64,000 nucleotides of DNA. Source: Bacteroidaceae bacterium (GTDB taxonomy: Bacteria; Bacteroidota; Bacteroidia; Bacteroidales; Bacteroidaceae). The notes beneath the pieces are model-generated. The model was not told the origin of the DNA. It was given only the letters and a program-made list of their open reading frames with translations, and did not search any database. Position numbers and translations under genes: made by a program. Where the stretch lies: NCBI GenBank assembly GCA_017448825.1, contig JAFSKR010000064.1, positions 1 through 64,000 of the forward strand, read 5' to 3'. Positions within the stretch are counted from its first letter, which is position 1, and every line of letters starts with the position of its first letter. This document shows, one piece after another, positions 44,128 through 53,561 of this stretch.

Positions 44128-47100
44128 ATGATTTATTTTTTCAGAACACCAGCGCAGAGCGTGATAGCCACTCAGGTGGGTGGCGAACTGTCGGCTGATG
44201 AAACCCGAGAACTATGCTGGCTTTATGGTGAAGCCCAACTTGAGAGTGAAGATAATTTGAAGGGCTATTTTGTCGGTCCCCGTCGTGAGATGATTACGCC
44301 TTGGAGCACGAATGCCGTGGAAATCACACAGAACATGGCCATCCAGGGCGTGCAACGTATTGAGGAGTATTTCCCTGTGGAGGGGGAGGATGCGGAGCAT
44401 GACCCGATGTTGCAACGTATGTATAAAGGCCTTGATCAGGACATTTTTACGGTGAACATCGAACCTGCTCCCATCTTGTACATCGAGAATCTGGAGGAGT
44501 ATAACGAGCAGGAGGGTCTTGCCCTTTCACCTGAGGAAATAGAGTATCTGCACAAGGTGGAGGGTCAGTTGGGCAGAAAGTTGACGGACTCTGAGGTGTT
44601 TGGCTTTGCTCAAATTAACTCTGAACACTGCCGCCACAAGATTTTTGGTGGCACGTTCATCATCGATGGCAAAGAAAAAGAGAGTTCGCTTTTCCAAATG
44701 ATTAAGAAGACTACGCAGGAGAATCCCAACAAGATACTTTCGGCGTATAAGGATAACGTGGCGTTCAGTCAAGGTCCTGTGGTGGAGCAGTTTGCTCCTG
44801 CTGACCACTCGACAAGCGACTATTTTGAGGTGAAGGATATTGAGTCGGTCATTTCGCTGAAAGCTGAGACACACAACTTCCCAACGACGGTGGAGCCATT
44901 CAATGGTGCTGCCACGGGCACGGGTGGTGAAATTCGCGACCGTATGGGTGGTGGTGTCGGCTCATGGCCTATTGCTGGAACGGCGGTGTATATGACCAGT
45001 TATCCACGCAATGGTGTGGCACCCAGCCAGCCACACAGTTATCCGAAGTGGACTAAATCGGACAAAGAGGGAGATATTCGTCCTTGGGAAGAGATTCTTC
45101 CTATCCGTCAGTGGCTATATCAGACTCCCGAACAAATCTTGATTAAGGCATCTAATGGTGCTTCTGACTTTGGCAATAAGTTTGGTCAGCCGCTTATCTG
45201 TGGTTCCGTGTTGACGTTTGAGCATGCGGAGCAGCAGGGGGATGTGAAGGAGGAGTATGGCTATGATAAGGTGATTATGTTGGCTGGTGGCGTTGGCTAC
45301 GGCACGAAGCGTGACTGTCTGAAGGGTACTCCTGTGAAGGGCAATAAGATTGTTGTGGTGGGTGGCGACAACTACCGCATCGGCTTGGGTGGAGGTAGTG
45401 TGTCTTCTGTGGATACGGGGCGCTATTCATCGGGCATCGAGTTGAATGCTGTTCAGCGCGCCAATCCTGAGATGCAGAAGCGGGCGAACAACCTTGTCCG
45501 CGCGCTGTGTGAGGAGGAGGTGAATCCTGTGGTGAGCATCCACGACCACGGTTCGGCTGGTCACGTGAATTGCCTCTCTGAGCTGGTGGAAGAGTGTGGC
45601 GGCCTTATCGACATGACGAAATTGCCCATTGGCGATCAGACGCTCAGCTCTAAGGAAATTATTGCCAACGAGAGTCAGGAACGTATGGGCTTGCTGATAG
45701 ATGAGAAGCACATTGACCATGTAAGGAAGATTGCGGAGCGCGAAAGGGCACCGCTGTATGTGGTGGGCGAAACGACGGGCGATGCCCACTTTGCCTTCCA
45801 GCAGGGTGATGGGGTGCGTCCGTTCGACTTGGACGTGGCACAGATGTTCGGCCACTCGCCCAAGACGGTGATGACGGATGAATCTGTGGAGAGGAAGTAT
45901 GAGGATGTGGCGTATTCGTATAAGGAGATAGAGACATATCTGGAGAATGTACTGCAGCTGGAGGCTGTGGCTTGTAAGGACTGGCTGACGAACAAGGTGG
46001 ACCGCTCGGTGACGGGCAAGATTGCCCGTCAGCAATGTCAGGGCGAGATTCAGTTGCCGCTTTCCGACTGCGGTGTAGTGGCACTCGACTATCGTGGTGA
46101 GAAGGGTATTGCCACGGCGATTGGTCATGCACCACAGGCTGGTTTGGCTGACCCGAAAGCTGGTTCTGTACTTTCTGTGGCAGAGTCGTTGACGAATCTT
46201 GTTTGGGCACCCATGGCAGAGGGTCTTGACTCTGTAAGCCTGTCGGCCAACTGGATGTGGCCTTGCCGTTCGCAGAAGGGTGAGGATGCACGTTTGTATG
46301 AGGGTGTGCAGGCTCTGAGCGACTTTTGTTGTGCCTTGCAGGTGAACGTGCCGACGGGTAAGGATTCTCTGTCGATGACACAGAAATATCCTGACGGCAG
46401 CAAGATTATCTCGCCGGGAACCGTCATTGTTTCCTCTGGCGGTGAGGTGAGCGACGTGAAGAAGGTGGTGAGTCCTGTGCTGATGAACGATACCGACACG
46501 ACTCTCTATCATATCGATTTCTCGTTCGACACGCTGAAGTTGGGTGGCTCTGCATTTGCCCAGAGTCTCGGCAAAGTGGGCAGCGATGTGCCTACGGTGA
46601 AGAACCCCGAGTACTTCCGCGATGCTTTTCTGGCTGTGCAGGAGTTGGTGAAAGAAGAACTTCTGCTGGCTGGTCACGACATCAGTGCTGGTGGTCTCAT
46701 CACCACTTTGTTGGAGATGACCTTTGCCAACCAGAAGGGAGGTATTAAAGTGAACCTCAACGGCATCATGGAGAACGACCCTGTGAAGTTGCTCTTCGCT
46801 GAGAATCCCGGTGTGGTGATTCAGGTGAAGAACGCTGACAAGAAGGCTGTGGAGAATCTGCTGAACAAGGTAGGTGTTGGCTTTGTGGAAATCGGACAGC
46901 CAATAGCCGAACGTGAGATTGTGGTGAAGAAAGGTGGACGTAATCGTTATTTCGATATTGACAAACTGCGTGACATTTGGTACAGCACTTCTTACCGCCT
47001 CGACACGAAACAGTCGTTCAACGGTATGGCGAAGGAGCGTTTCGAGAATTACAAGAAACAGCCTATCGAGCATCTATTCCCAGCCTCGTTCACAGGTAAG

Positions 47101-47913
47101 TTGGCACAGTACGGCATCAGTGCTGACCGTCGTGAACGCACGGGCATCAAAGCAGCCATCATCCGTGAGAAGGGAACCAATGGTGAACGCGAAATGGCTT
47201 ATTCACTCTATTTGGCAGGCTTCGACGTGAAAGATGTGATGATGACCGACCTTGTGAGCGGCCGCGAGACGTTGGAAGACATCAACATGATAGTGTTCTG
47301 CGGTGGTTTCTCCAACTCTGACGTATTAGGCAGCGCGAAGGGATGGGCTGGTGCTTTCCTCTTTAACCCTAAAGCGAAGGCTGCCCTTGATGCTTTCTAT
47401 GCTCGTAAGGATACGCTGTCACTGGGCATCTGTAACGGGTGCCAATTGATGGTGGAATTAGGTCTGCTCAATCACAACCATGCCGTAACCGATGCAAAGG
47501 ACTATGCACAGATGCTGCATAACGTGAGCCATAAGTTCGAGAGCGAGTTTGTGACGCTGCAGATTCCTGAGAACCAATCCGTGATGTTTGGCTCGCTGAG
47601 TGGCAGCAAACTGGGTTTGTGGGTTGCTCATGGCGAGGGTAACTTCCGTTTGCCAAAGGCTGAAAGCGAGTACAATATCGTGGCAAAATACAATTATTCT
47701 GGCTACCCTGGCAACCCGAACGGTTCTACTTACGACGTGGCAGGTATCGCTTCGGCTGATGGGCGTCACCTCGCCATGATGCCTCACTTGGAGCGTGCCA
47801 TCTTCCCTTGGCAGGAAGCAAACTATCCTGCTGACAGGAAGAGTGACGAGGTGACTCCTTGGATTGAAGCCTTTGTGAACGCACGGAAGTGGGTGGAAGA
47901 GAGAGTGAAATAG
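44128..47913 (+). CDS. purL: Phosphoribosylformylglycinamidine synthase, large single-chain form
   Basis: 1,261 residues catalysing the ATP- and glutamine-dependent step from FGAR to FGAM in purine synthesis. This is the long form combining the synthase and glutaminase: AIR-synthase-like domains with SLKAETHNFPTTVEPFNGAA and GTGGEIRDRMGGG, a linker with NSEHCRHK near the start, and a C-terminal class I amidotransferase with Cys1102 in LGICNGCQ and the His/Glu pair in MMPHLERAIFP. Length is typical for gamma-proteobacterial and Bacteroidetes PurL. Confidence 0.96.
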   Translation: MIYFFRTPAQSVIATQVGGELSADETRELCWLYGEAQLESEDNLKGYFVGPRREMITPWSTNAVEITQNMAIQGVQRIEEYFPVEGEDAEHDPMLQRMYKGLDQDIFTVNIEPAPILYIENLEEYNEQEGLALSPEEIEYLHKVEGQLGRKLTDSEVFGFAQINSEHCRHKIFGGTFIIDGKEKESSLFQMIKKTTQENPNKILSAYKDNVAFSQGPVVEQFAPADHSTSDYFEVKDIESVISLKAETHNFPTTVEPFNGAATGTGGEIRDRMGGGVGSWPIAGTAVYMTSYPRNGVAPSQPHSYPKWTKSDKEGDIRPWEEILPIRQWLYQTPEQILIKASNGASDFGNKFGQPLICGSVLTFEHAEQQGDVKEEYGYDKVIMLAGGVGYGTKRDCLKGTPVKGNKIVVVGGDNYRIGLGGGSVSSVDTGRYSSGIELNAVQRANPEMQKRANNLVRALCEEEVNPVVSIHDHGSAGHVNCLSELVEECGGLIDMTKLPIGDQTLSSKEIIANESQERMGLLIDEKHIDHVRKIAERERAPLYVVGETTGDAHFAFQQGDGVRPFDLDVAQMFGHSPKTVMTDESVERKYEDVAYSYKEIETYLENVLQLEAVACKDWLTNKVDRSVTGKIARQQCQGEIQLPLSDCGVVALDYRGEKGIATAIGHAPQAGLADPKAGSVLSVAESLTNLVWAPMAEGLDSVSLSANWMWPCRSQKGEDARLYEGVQALSDFCCALQVNVPTGKDSLSMTQKYPDGSKIISPGTVIVSSGGEVSDVKKVVSPVLMNDTDTTLYHIDFSFDTLKLGGSAFAQSLGKVGSDVPTVKNPEYFRDAFLAVQELVKEELLLAGHDISAGGLITTLLEMTFANQKGGIKVNLNGIMENDPVKLLFAENPGVVIQVKNADKKAVENLLNKVGVGFVEIGQPIAEREIVVKKGGRNRYFDIDKLRDIWYSTSYRLDTKQSFNGMAKERFENYKKQPIEHLFPASFTGKLAQYGISADRRERTGIKAAIIREKGTNGEREMAYSLYLAGFDVKDVMMTDLVSGRETLEDINMIVFCGGFSNSDVLGSAKGWAGAFLFNPKAKAALDAFYARKDTLSLGICNGCQLMVELGLLNHNHAVTDAKDYAQMLHNVSHKFESEFVTLQIPENQSVMFGSLSGSKLGLWVAHGEGNFRLPKAESEYNIVAKYNYSGYPGNPNGSTYDVAGIASADGRHLAMMPHLERAIFPWQEANYPADRKSDEVTPWIEAFVNARKWVEERVK

Positions 47914-47937
47914 GATGGAAGAGCTATAGCAACTCCA

Positions 47938-47953
47938 TTTCTATATATAGAAA
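47938..47953. promoter_or_regulatory. Perfect 16-bp palindrome upstream of the chromate transporter
   Basis: TTTCTATATATAGAAA lies 28 bp before the first transporter start. It could be an operator; its composition also makes a chance palindrome or an AT-rich promoter element possible. Confidence 0.4.
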
Positions 47954-47980
47954 GCATAGAATATCTGGAACCAAGCGAGC

Positions 47981-48514
47981 ATGGGAATCTGTACAGAGAT
48001 GTTCCTCACCTTTGCCAAGATAGGCAGTTTCACCCTCGGAGGAGGTTATGCCATGGTACAAATCATGGAGAAGGAGGTGGTGGACAAGAAACACTGGCTG
48101 GACAAGGAGGAATTCATGGACACGCTGGTGGTGGCGCAGAGCACGCCTGGACTCTTTGCCATTGATATGGCATCGCACATTGGCTTTAAGTTGAGGGGTG
48201 TGAAGGGTGGCATCGTAGGTGCCTTGGCCGTTGCCCTTCCCTCTATCATCTCTATCTTGCTGATAGCCATGTTTTTCCAGAGTTTCAAGAACAATATCTA
48301 TGTGGAAAAAATCTTCATGGGTGTACGTCCCTGCGTGGTGGCGCTCATTTTGGCTCCATGCTTCAGCATGGCGAAAAAGGCGAAGCTGAACAAATATAAT
48401 TGGTGGATTCCATTGGTTTGTGCACTGCTGATTGTGGCTTTGGGTGTATCTCCCATTTGGTGTATTCTTGCCGCTGGTGTGGGTGGCTTTATTTATGGTC
48501 AACTAACAAAATGA
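47981..48514 (+). CDS. Chromate transporter family protein, first half-size subunit
   Basis: 177 residues, about half of full-length ChrA. The family signatures FAKIGSFTLGGGYAMVQIM, VAQSTPGLFAIDMASHIG and GVRPCVVALI are present, with about five hydrophobic helices. A second half-size protein is encoded immediately downstream with an ATGA overlap, so the two are translated together and probably form a heterodimer in the inner membrane. The family exports chromate or other oxyanions; the physiological substrate in anaerobes is uncertain. Confidence 0.9.
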   Translation: MGICTEMFLTFAKIGSFTLGGGYAMVQIMEKEVVDKKHWLDKEEFMDTLVVAQSTPGLFAIDMASHIGFKLRGVKGGIVGALAVALPSIISILLIAMFFQSFKNNIYVEKIFMGVRPCVVALILAPCFSMAKKAKLNKYNWWIPLVCALLIVALGVSPIWCILAAGVGGFIYGQLTK

Positions 48515-49083
48515 TTTTTTTACAACTTTTCTACGTCTTTTCCAAGATAGGCATCTTCAATTTTGGAGGTGGCTATGCGATGCTGTCGCTCATACAAGAC
48601 GAGGTGGTGAACAAATACCATTGGTTGACGGTGAAGGAGTTTACGGACATCGTGGCTGTGAGCCAATCGACTCCTGGCCCCATTGGCATCAATTGTGCCA
48701 CTTATACGGGTTATACGGCAGTCATCCATGCTGGTTTCCCTGTTTGGGCTGCGGTGCTGGGTGCGGTCTTGGCTTCGTTGAGCGTGATATGGTTGCCGTT
48801 CATCTTGATGGTGAGCATCAGCAGATTCCTCATCAAGCATGGTAGGTCGAAGGTGTCCAATGACATTTTTGGCTCTTTACGACCGACGATTGTGGGACTT
48901 CTGTTGGCAGCAGCTTTGATGCTGATGTCGAAGGAGAACTTTGGTTCGCCTACTGAATCTCCTTTTGTGTTCACCTTGAGTGTTGTGATTTTCCTGTTCG
49001 CCTTTGTGGGAACAAGATTGTATAAGATTCATCCGATTCTGATGATTCTGTTGTGTGGATTGGTGGGATTGATGGTCTATTGA
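48511..49083 (+). CDS. Chromate transporter family protein, second half-size subunit
   Basis: 190 residues starting at the ATG at 48,511, which overlaps the stop of the first subunit (ATGA). Matching signatures: FSKIGIFNFGGGYAMLSLI, VSQSTPGPIGINCATYTGY and SLRPTIVGLLLAAAL. It has about six membrane helices. The reading frame is open further upstream but those codons lie inside the first subunit. The M16 peptidase gene begins 10 nt later. Confidence 0.9.
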   Translation: MIFLQLFYVFSKIGIFNFGGGYAMLSLIQDEVVNKYHWLTVKEFTDIVAVSQSTPGPIGINCATYTGYTAVIHAGFPVWAAVLGAVLASLSVIWLPFILMVSISRFLIKHGRSKVSNDIFGSLRPTIVGLLLAAALMLMSKENFGSPTESPFVFTLSVVIFLFAFVGTRLYKIHPILMILLCGLVGLMVY

Positions 49084-49093
49084 ATAGAAGGTA

Positions 49094-50425
49094 ATGGGAA
49101 GACAGGTATATCTGAGGGAGAAGGAAAAGATGAGAGGAGGGAAGGAAACGGCTCGGATGCATGAGTTTGAGAATGGGTTGCGACTTATCCATGTTGCGTC
49201 ACCGACAAATGTGGCGTATTGTGGCATCAGCATTGATGCTGGGACAAGGGATGAAGAAGGTGGAGAGGAGGGCATGGCGCACTTCTGCGAGCACATGATG
49301 TTCAAAGGGACGGAGAAGAGGAAGGCATGGCACATCATCAATCGAATGGAGGCTGTGGGTGGCGACCTCAATGCCTACACCAACAAGGAGGAGACCGTGG
49401 TGTATGCCGCTTTCATGAAGGAGCATTTCGAGCGGGCAGCAGAACTGATTTTCGACATCGTGTTCCACAGCACTTTCCCACAACATGAGATGGACAAGGA
49501 GTGTGAGGTGATCGTGGATGAGATTGAGAGTTACAACGATACGCCTGCCGACCTTATCTTTGACCGTTTTGAAGACCTCATCTACAAAGGAAATAGCCTT
49601 GGGCACGACATTTTAGGAACAGCGGAGAACGTACGGAAGTTTAGGAGGGAGGATGCGCTTCGCTTCACAAAAAGGTTGTATCAACCCAACAAGATGGTGT
49701 TCTTTGTTTTTGGCGATATGACGTTCGAACAGGTGACGCGAGTGGTGGGGAAGAACATCGTGAAAGCTGGTGCATCAGAAAGTCAGGAGGATTTCGGAAG
49801 ACAGGAACTTTCAGAAGTGGCAACAAGTTCGGATTGCTTGGATTCTATGGAGGATTCGGAGAGCGTGGAGAGCCTGCCAGGCATTTACACGGAAGAGAGG
49901 GGTACCCATCAAGCCCATGTGATGGTGGGGCGTGCAGCATACGGAGCGAAGGATGACAGACGGATTGCTCTCTACTTCCTCAACAATATCTTGGGAGGAC
50001 CTGGGATGAACTCGCGGCTGAATGTTGCGCTGAGAGAACACAGTGGATTGGTTTATATGGCAGAGAGCACGCTGACCAACTATACTGATACCTCTACGTG
50101 GGCCATCTATTTCGGTTGCGATGCAGAAGATGTGGAGAAGTGTCTGCGCATCGTGCGTCGAGAATTGGACAAGTTGATGAACAGCCCCTTGACCGAACGG
50201 CAGTTCAAGGCAGCGTTGAAGCAAATCAAGGGGCAGATAGGTGTAGCTTGCGACAACTTCGAAAACTATGCGCTTGACACAGCAAAGTCATTCCTGCACT
50301 ACAACAAGTTTGAGGGGATGGAAGACACCTTTGCTCATCTGAAAGAACTCACACCACAACTGTTACAGGAAGTGGCACAAGAGATATTTGACGAAGCCAA
50401 ATTGACAACATTGATTTTCAAGTAG
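49094..50425 (+). CDS. M16-family (insulinase-like) zinc peptidase
   Basis: 443 residues. The inverted zinc motif HFCEH is at 63-67 and Glu143 sits 76 residues later, the spacing of the third zinc ligand. The C-terminal inactive-type M16 domain follows (about 225-430; GPGMNSRLNVALREHSGLVY, with the R/Y pair typical of substrate binding). No signal peptide is seen, so it is probably cytosolic, resembling processing-protease/YmxG-like proteins. The first 12 or so residues (MGRQVYLREKEK) look extra, and the ATG at 49,130 is an alternative start. Confidence 0.9.
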   Translation: MGRQVYLREKEKMRGGKETARMHEFENGLRLIHVASPTNVAYCGISIDAGTRDEEGGEEGMAHFCEHMMFKGTEKRKAWHIINRMEAVGGDLNAYTNKEETVVYAAFMKEHFERAAELIFDIVFHSTFPQHEMDKECEVIVDEIESYNDTPADLIFDRFEDLIYKGNSLGHDILGTAENVRKFRREDALRFTKRLYQPNKMVFFVFGDMTFEQVTRVVGKNIVKAGASESQEDFGRQELSEVATSSDCLDSMEDSESVESLPGIYTEERGTHQAHVMVGRAAYGAKDDRRIALYFLNNILGGPGMNSRLNVALREHSGLVYMAESTLTNYTDTSTWAIYFGCDAEDVEKCLRIVRRELDKLMNSPLTERQFKAALKQIKGQIGVACDNFENYALDTAKSFLHYNKFEGMEDTFAHLKELTPQLLQEVAQEIFDEAKLTTLIFK

Positions 50426-50490
50426 TGGCACCATCATGACACATCAAAACGTGTGGTAACCGCTATCATATAGATTAGAAAGAAGAATAT

Positions 50491-51417
50491 ATGCGAAAAG
50501 TAATCGGCATCGGGGAAACCATCCTCGACATCATCTTCAAAAATGAACAGCCAACGGCAGCTGTGCCTGGTGGTTCAACCTTCAACGGCATCATCTCGTT
50601 GGGACGATTGGGTGTGCCAGTTACCATGATTACCGAAACGGGGAATGATAAGGTTGGCAGCATCATAAAACAATTTATGAATGATAACGGGGTGGATGAC
50701 TCCTGCGTGTGTGTGTACGAGGATGGTCGCACCGCCATTTCGCTTGCTTATTTGAACGAGCGTAACGATGCCGAGTACACGTTCTATAAGGATTACCCCA
50801 AGGCGCGGCTCGATGTGGAATGGCCAGAAGTGCACAAGGACGATATCGTCATGATGGGTTCCTATTTTGTACTCAATCCTGTGTTGAGAAACAAGGTGAA
50901 GGAGTTTCTCGAATATGCCACCCAGCGTGAAGCTCTGATTTATTATGACATCAACTTCCGTTCCTCCCATGCATCAGAAGCCATTAAGTTGTACTCCACC
51001 ATTTTGGAGAACTTTGAGTATGCCAGCATCGTGCGTGGCTCGACAGAAGATTTCCAAAATATGTTCAAACTGTCCGACCCCGAAAAGGCCTATCGGCAGG
51101 AGGTGCGCTACCACTGCCGCCAGATGCTCTGCACCGATGCCGATGGTGAAATCAGCCTCTTCTCGCCCAGCGTGACGAAAAAATATCAAGTCAACAAGAT
51201 AGAAACGGTCTCCACCATTGGAGCAGGCGACAACTTCAACGCAGGCATCGTCTTCGGTCTCATGAAGGAAGGCATTGGCCGCAACGACATCGCTTCCACC
51301 ACAGAAGAACAATGGAATCGCATCATCGCCCACGGCCAGGCATTGGCTGCCGAAGTTTGTCAAAGTTTTAACAACTCGATAAGTAAAGAATTTGCAACAT
51401 ATTATGGAAGAAAATAA
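50491..51417 (+). CDS. PfkB-family carbohydrate kinase (fructokinase-like)
   Basis: 308 residues. The N-terminal GIGETILDIIF and PGGSTFNGIISLGRLG bind the sugar, and GAGDNFNAGIVFG near 249-261 contains the catalytic Asp. It phosphorylates a sugar such as fructose or a related ketose; the exact substrate is not evident. Its last 14 nt overlap the helicase gene. Confidence 0.9.
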   Translation: MRKVIGIGETILDIIFKNEQPTAAVPGGSTFNGIISLGRLGVPVTMITETGNDKVGSIIKQFMNDNGVDDSCVCVYEDGRTAISLAYLNERNDAEYTFYKDYPKARLDVEWPEVHKDDIVMMGSYFVLNPVLRNKVKEFLEYATQREALIYYDINFRSSHASEAIKLYSTILENFEYASIVRGSTEDFQNMFKLSDPEKAYRQEVRYHCRQMLCTDADGEISLFSPSVTKKYQVNKIETVSTIGAGDNFNAGIVFGLMKEGIGRNDIASTTEEQWNRIIAHGQALAAEVCQSFNNSISKEFATYYGRK

Positions 51418-53527
51418 AAACTTACAAGAAACTATGGACAACGAATTGTCTAACATGGAACAAGAGCTGCCACAGACAGATGTGGAACAAACAGCCGAAG
51501 CAGAATCGACAGTAGAAAACGCCTTCTTGAAGACAGGTTCCACCTTCGAAGAACTGGGTGTCTCAGGAGAGATTCTGAAAGCGATTCAAGAGATGGGCTA
51601 TGTGAACCCCATGCCAGTGCAGGAGAAAGTGATACCTTATCTTCTGGGTCACAACAACGATGTGGTGGCACTCGCCCAAACGGGCACAGGCAAAACAGCG
51701 GCATACGGTTTACCTGTATTGCAGAAAATAGACACCGAACGTACCGAAGTGCAAGCCATCATCATGGCACCCACACGCGAGCTGTGCTTGCAGATTACCG
51801 ATGACCTGAAAGACTATTCCAAGTACATCAAAGGACTGCACGTCCTGGCTGTATATGGCGGTGCAAGCATCGAGCCACAGATTCGTGCCTTGAAGAAAGG
51901 AGTGCAAGTGATTGTCGCTACGCCAGGTCGTTTGGTGGATTTGATGGAACGAGGCGTGGCGAAACTGGGAACAGTAGAGAACGTCGTGCTGGATGAAGCC
52001 GACGAAATGCTCAACATGGGCTTCTCGGAGAGCATTGACACCATCTTGGCAGGTGTGCCAGCCGAGCGAAACACGTTGCTCTTCTCTGCCACCATGAGCA
52101 AGGAGATAGAACGCATTTCGAAAAACTACCTCCACGATGCCAAGGAAATTGTGGTAGGCAGCCGCAACGAAGGAGCCGAGCACGTCAACCACATATATTA
52201 TATGGTATCCGCGCGCGACAAGTACAACGCGCTCAAACGTGTGGCCGACTACTACCCCGAAATCTATGCCATCATCTTCTGCCGCACACGCATGGAGACA
52301 CAAGAGATAGCCGACAAACTCATCAAGGACGGCTATAACGCAGAGTCTCTGCATGGCGAACTCTCTCAAGCACAACGCGACCTCACCATGCAGAAGTTCC
52401 GCCAACATCGCGTACAGCTACTGGTTGCCACCGATGTGGCTGCCCGTGGTTTGGATGTGGACGAACTGACCCACGTCATCAATTACGGCTTGCCCGACGA
52501 TATCGAGAGTTACACCCACCGTTCGGGTCGAACAGGTCGAGCAGGACGTTCCGGCACCTCCATCTCCATCATCCATGTGAAAGAGAAACGGAAAGTGCGT
52601 GACATCGAAAACCAAATCAAGAAAAAGTTTGTGCCAGGCATCCTGCCCACAGGTCAAGAAATTTGCGCCAAGCAGCTCTATAAGGTGATTGACGATATAG
52701 AGAAGGTAGAGGTGGATGAAGAAGAGATAGCCCCCTTCCTCCCCGAAGTGTATCGCAAGTTCGACATGATGGAAAAGGAAGACCTCATCAAACGCATGGT
52801 GTCGATGGAGTTCAACACCTTCCTCAACTATTACAAGAACGCCCCCGAAATCATCCAGCCCTCAGAAAAGTCAGAACGTGGCAAGAAAGAAAAAAACTTC
52901 GACGGCGAAAAGCATGGACGCAGAGAGCGCAGTCGCGACCGTGGAGGCAGCCGCAACCGCACAGCAGAAGCTGGCTACACCCGTCTCTTCATCAACCTCG
53001 GCAAGAAAGACGGCATCAACCCCAAAGTCTTCATGGGATTCATCAACCGTGTGGCACAAGGACAGCACATCGACCTTGGCCGCATCGACCTCATGCAAAA
53101 CTACTCCTTCTTCGAAGTGCCAGAACCACAGACCCAAGCCGTGCTTGATGTACTCAACGGCACCGACTTCGATGGCAGGCGCGTGAACGTGGAAGTGACA
53201 GATCAGGCAGAAGGTCAGAGAGACCACGGCAAGGGAGATGGCGGACGAGACAAGGAACGCTTCCGCTCCGTCAGAGGCGAACGCACCAGCCGCGTTGACC
53301 GTCGTGGGGAGCGCGGTGCCCGTCGAGACCGCTCCTTCGAAGAAAAGAAAGGAAAGAAAGGAAACGGAATGGTGCGTGGGGCAGCAGCCAAGCCCTCGCG
53401 TGAAGAACGAGGTTACACTGCAGCCAGAGGCCCGAAAGGAGCAGCCGAATGGGCAAAATTCTTCGAAGGTCAAGTAGAGTCACAACCCTTCTACGAAACA
53501 TTCTCCAAGAAGAAAAAGAAAAAGTAA
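51404..53527 (+). CDS. DEAD-box RNA helicase, DeaD/CsdA-like
   Basis: 707 residues from the ATG at 51,404; a TTG 12 nt earlier and an ATG at 51,434 are alternatives. The acidic N-terminal tail (1-44) precedes the Q-motif region (FEELGVSGEILKAIQEMGY). Walker A AQTGTGKT is at 91-98, PTREL at 123-127, DEAD at 197-200, then SAT, ARGLDVD and HRSGRTGRAG. A DbpA-type RNA-binding domain follows (about 525-600, TRLFINLGKKDGINPKVFMG), and the end is Arg/Gly/Lys-rich. It remodels RNA in ribosome assembly or cold adaptation. The start overlaps pfkB by 14 nt. Confidence 0.93.
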   Translation: MEENKNLQETMDNELSNMEQELPQTDVEQTAEAESTVENAFLKTGSTFEELGVSGEILKAIQEMGYVNPMPVQEKVIPYLLGHNNDVVALAQTGTGKTAAYGLPVLQKIDTERTEVQAIIMAPTRELCLQITDDLKDYSKYIKGLHVLAVYGGASIEPQIRALKKGVQVIVATPGRLVDLMERGVAKLGTVENVVLDEADEMLNMGFSESIDTILAGVPAERNTLLFSATMSKEIERISKNYLHDAKEIVVGSRNEGAEHVNHIYYMVSARDKYNALKRVADYYPEIYAIIFCRTRMETQEIADKLIKDGYNAESLHGELSQAQRDLTMQKFRQHRVQLLVATDVAARGLDVDELTHVINYGLPDDIESYTHRSGRTGRAGRSGTSISIIHVKEKRKVRDIENQIKKKFVPGILPTGQEICAKQLYKVIDDIEKVEVDEEEIAPFLPEVYRKFDMMEKEDLIKRMVSMEFNTFLNYYKNAPEIIQPSEKSERGKKEKNFDGEKHGRRERSRDRGGSRNRTAEAGYTRLFINLGKKDGINPKVFMGFINRVAQGQHIDLGRIDLMQNYSFFEVPEPQTQAVLDVLNGTDFDGRRVNVEVTDQAEGQRDHGKGDGGRDKERFRSVRGERTSRVDRRGERGARRDRSFEEKKGKKGNGMVRGAAAKPSREERGYTAARGPKGAAEWAKFFEGQVESQPFYETFSKKKKKK

Positions 53528-53561
53528 AAATACGAAGCCGCCACCTAAAAAACAAGACACC

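Noticed and set aside
45427-47073. Long open frame (548 codons) on the minus strand opposite purL.
   Set aside because: It lies fully inside purL, which has all family motifs, and its composition (His/Arg/Leu/Thr rich) is that of an antisense shadow.
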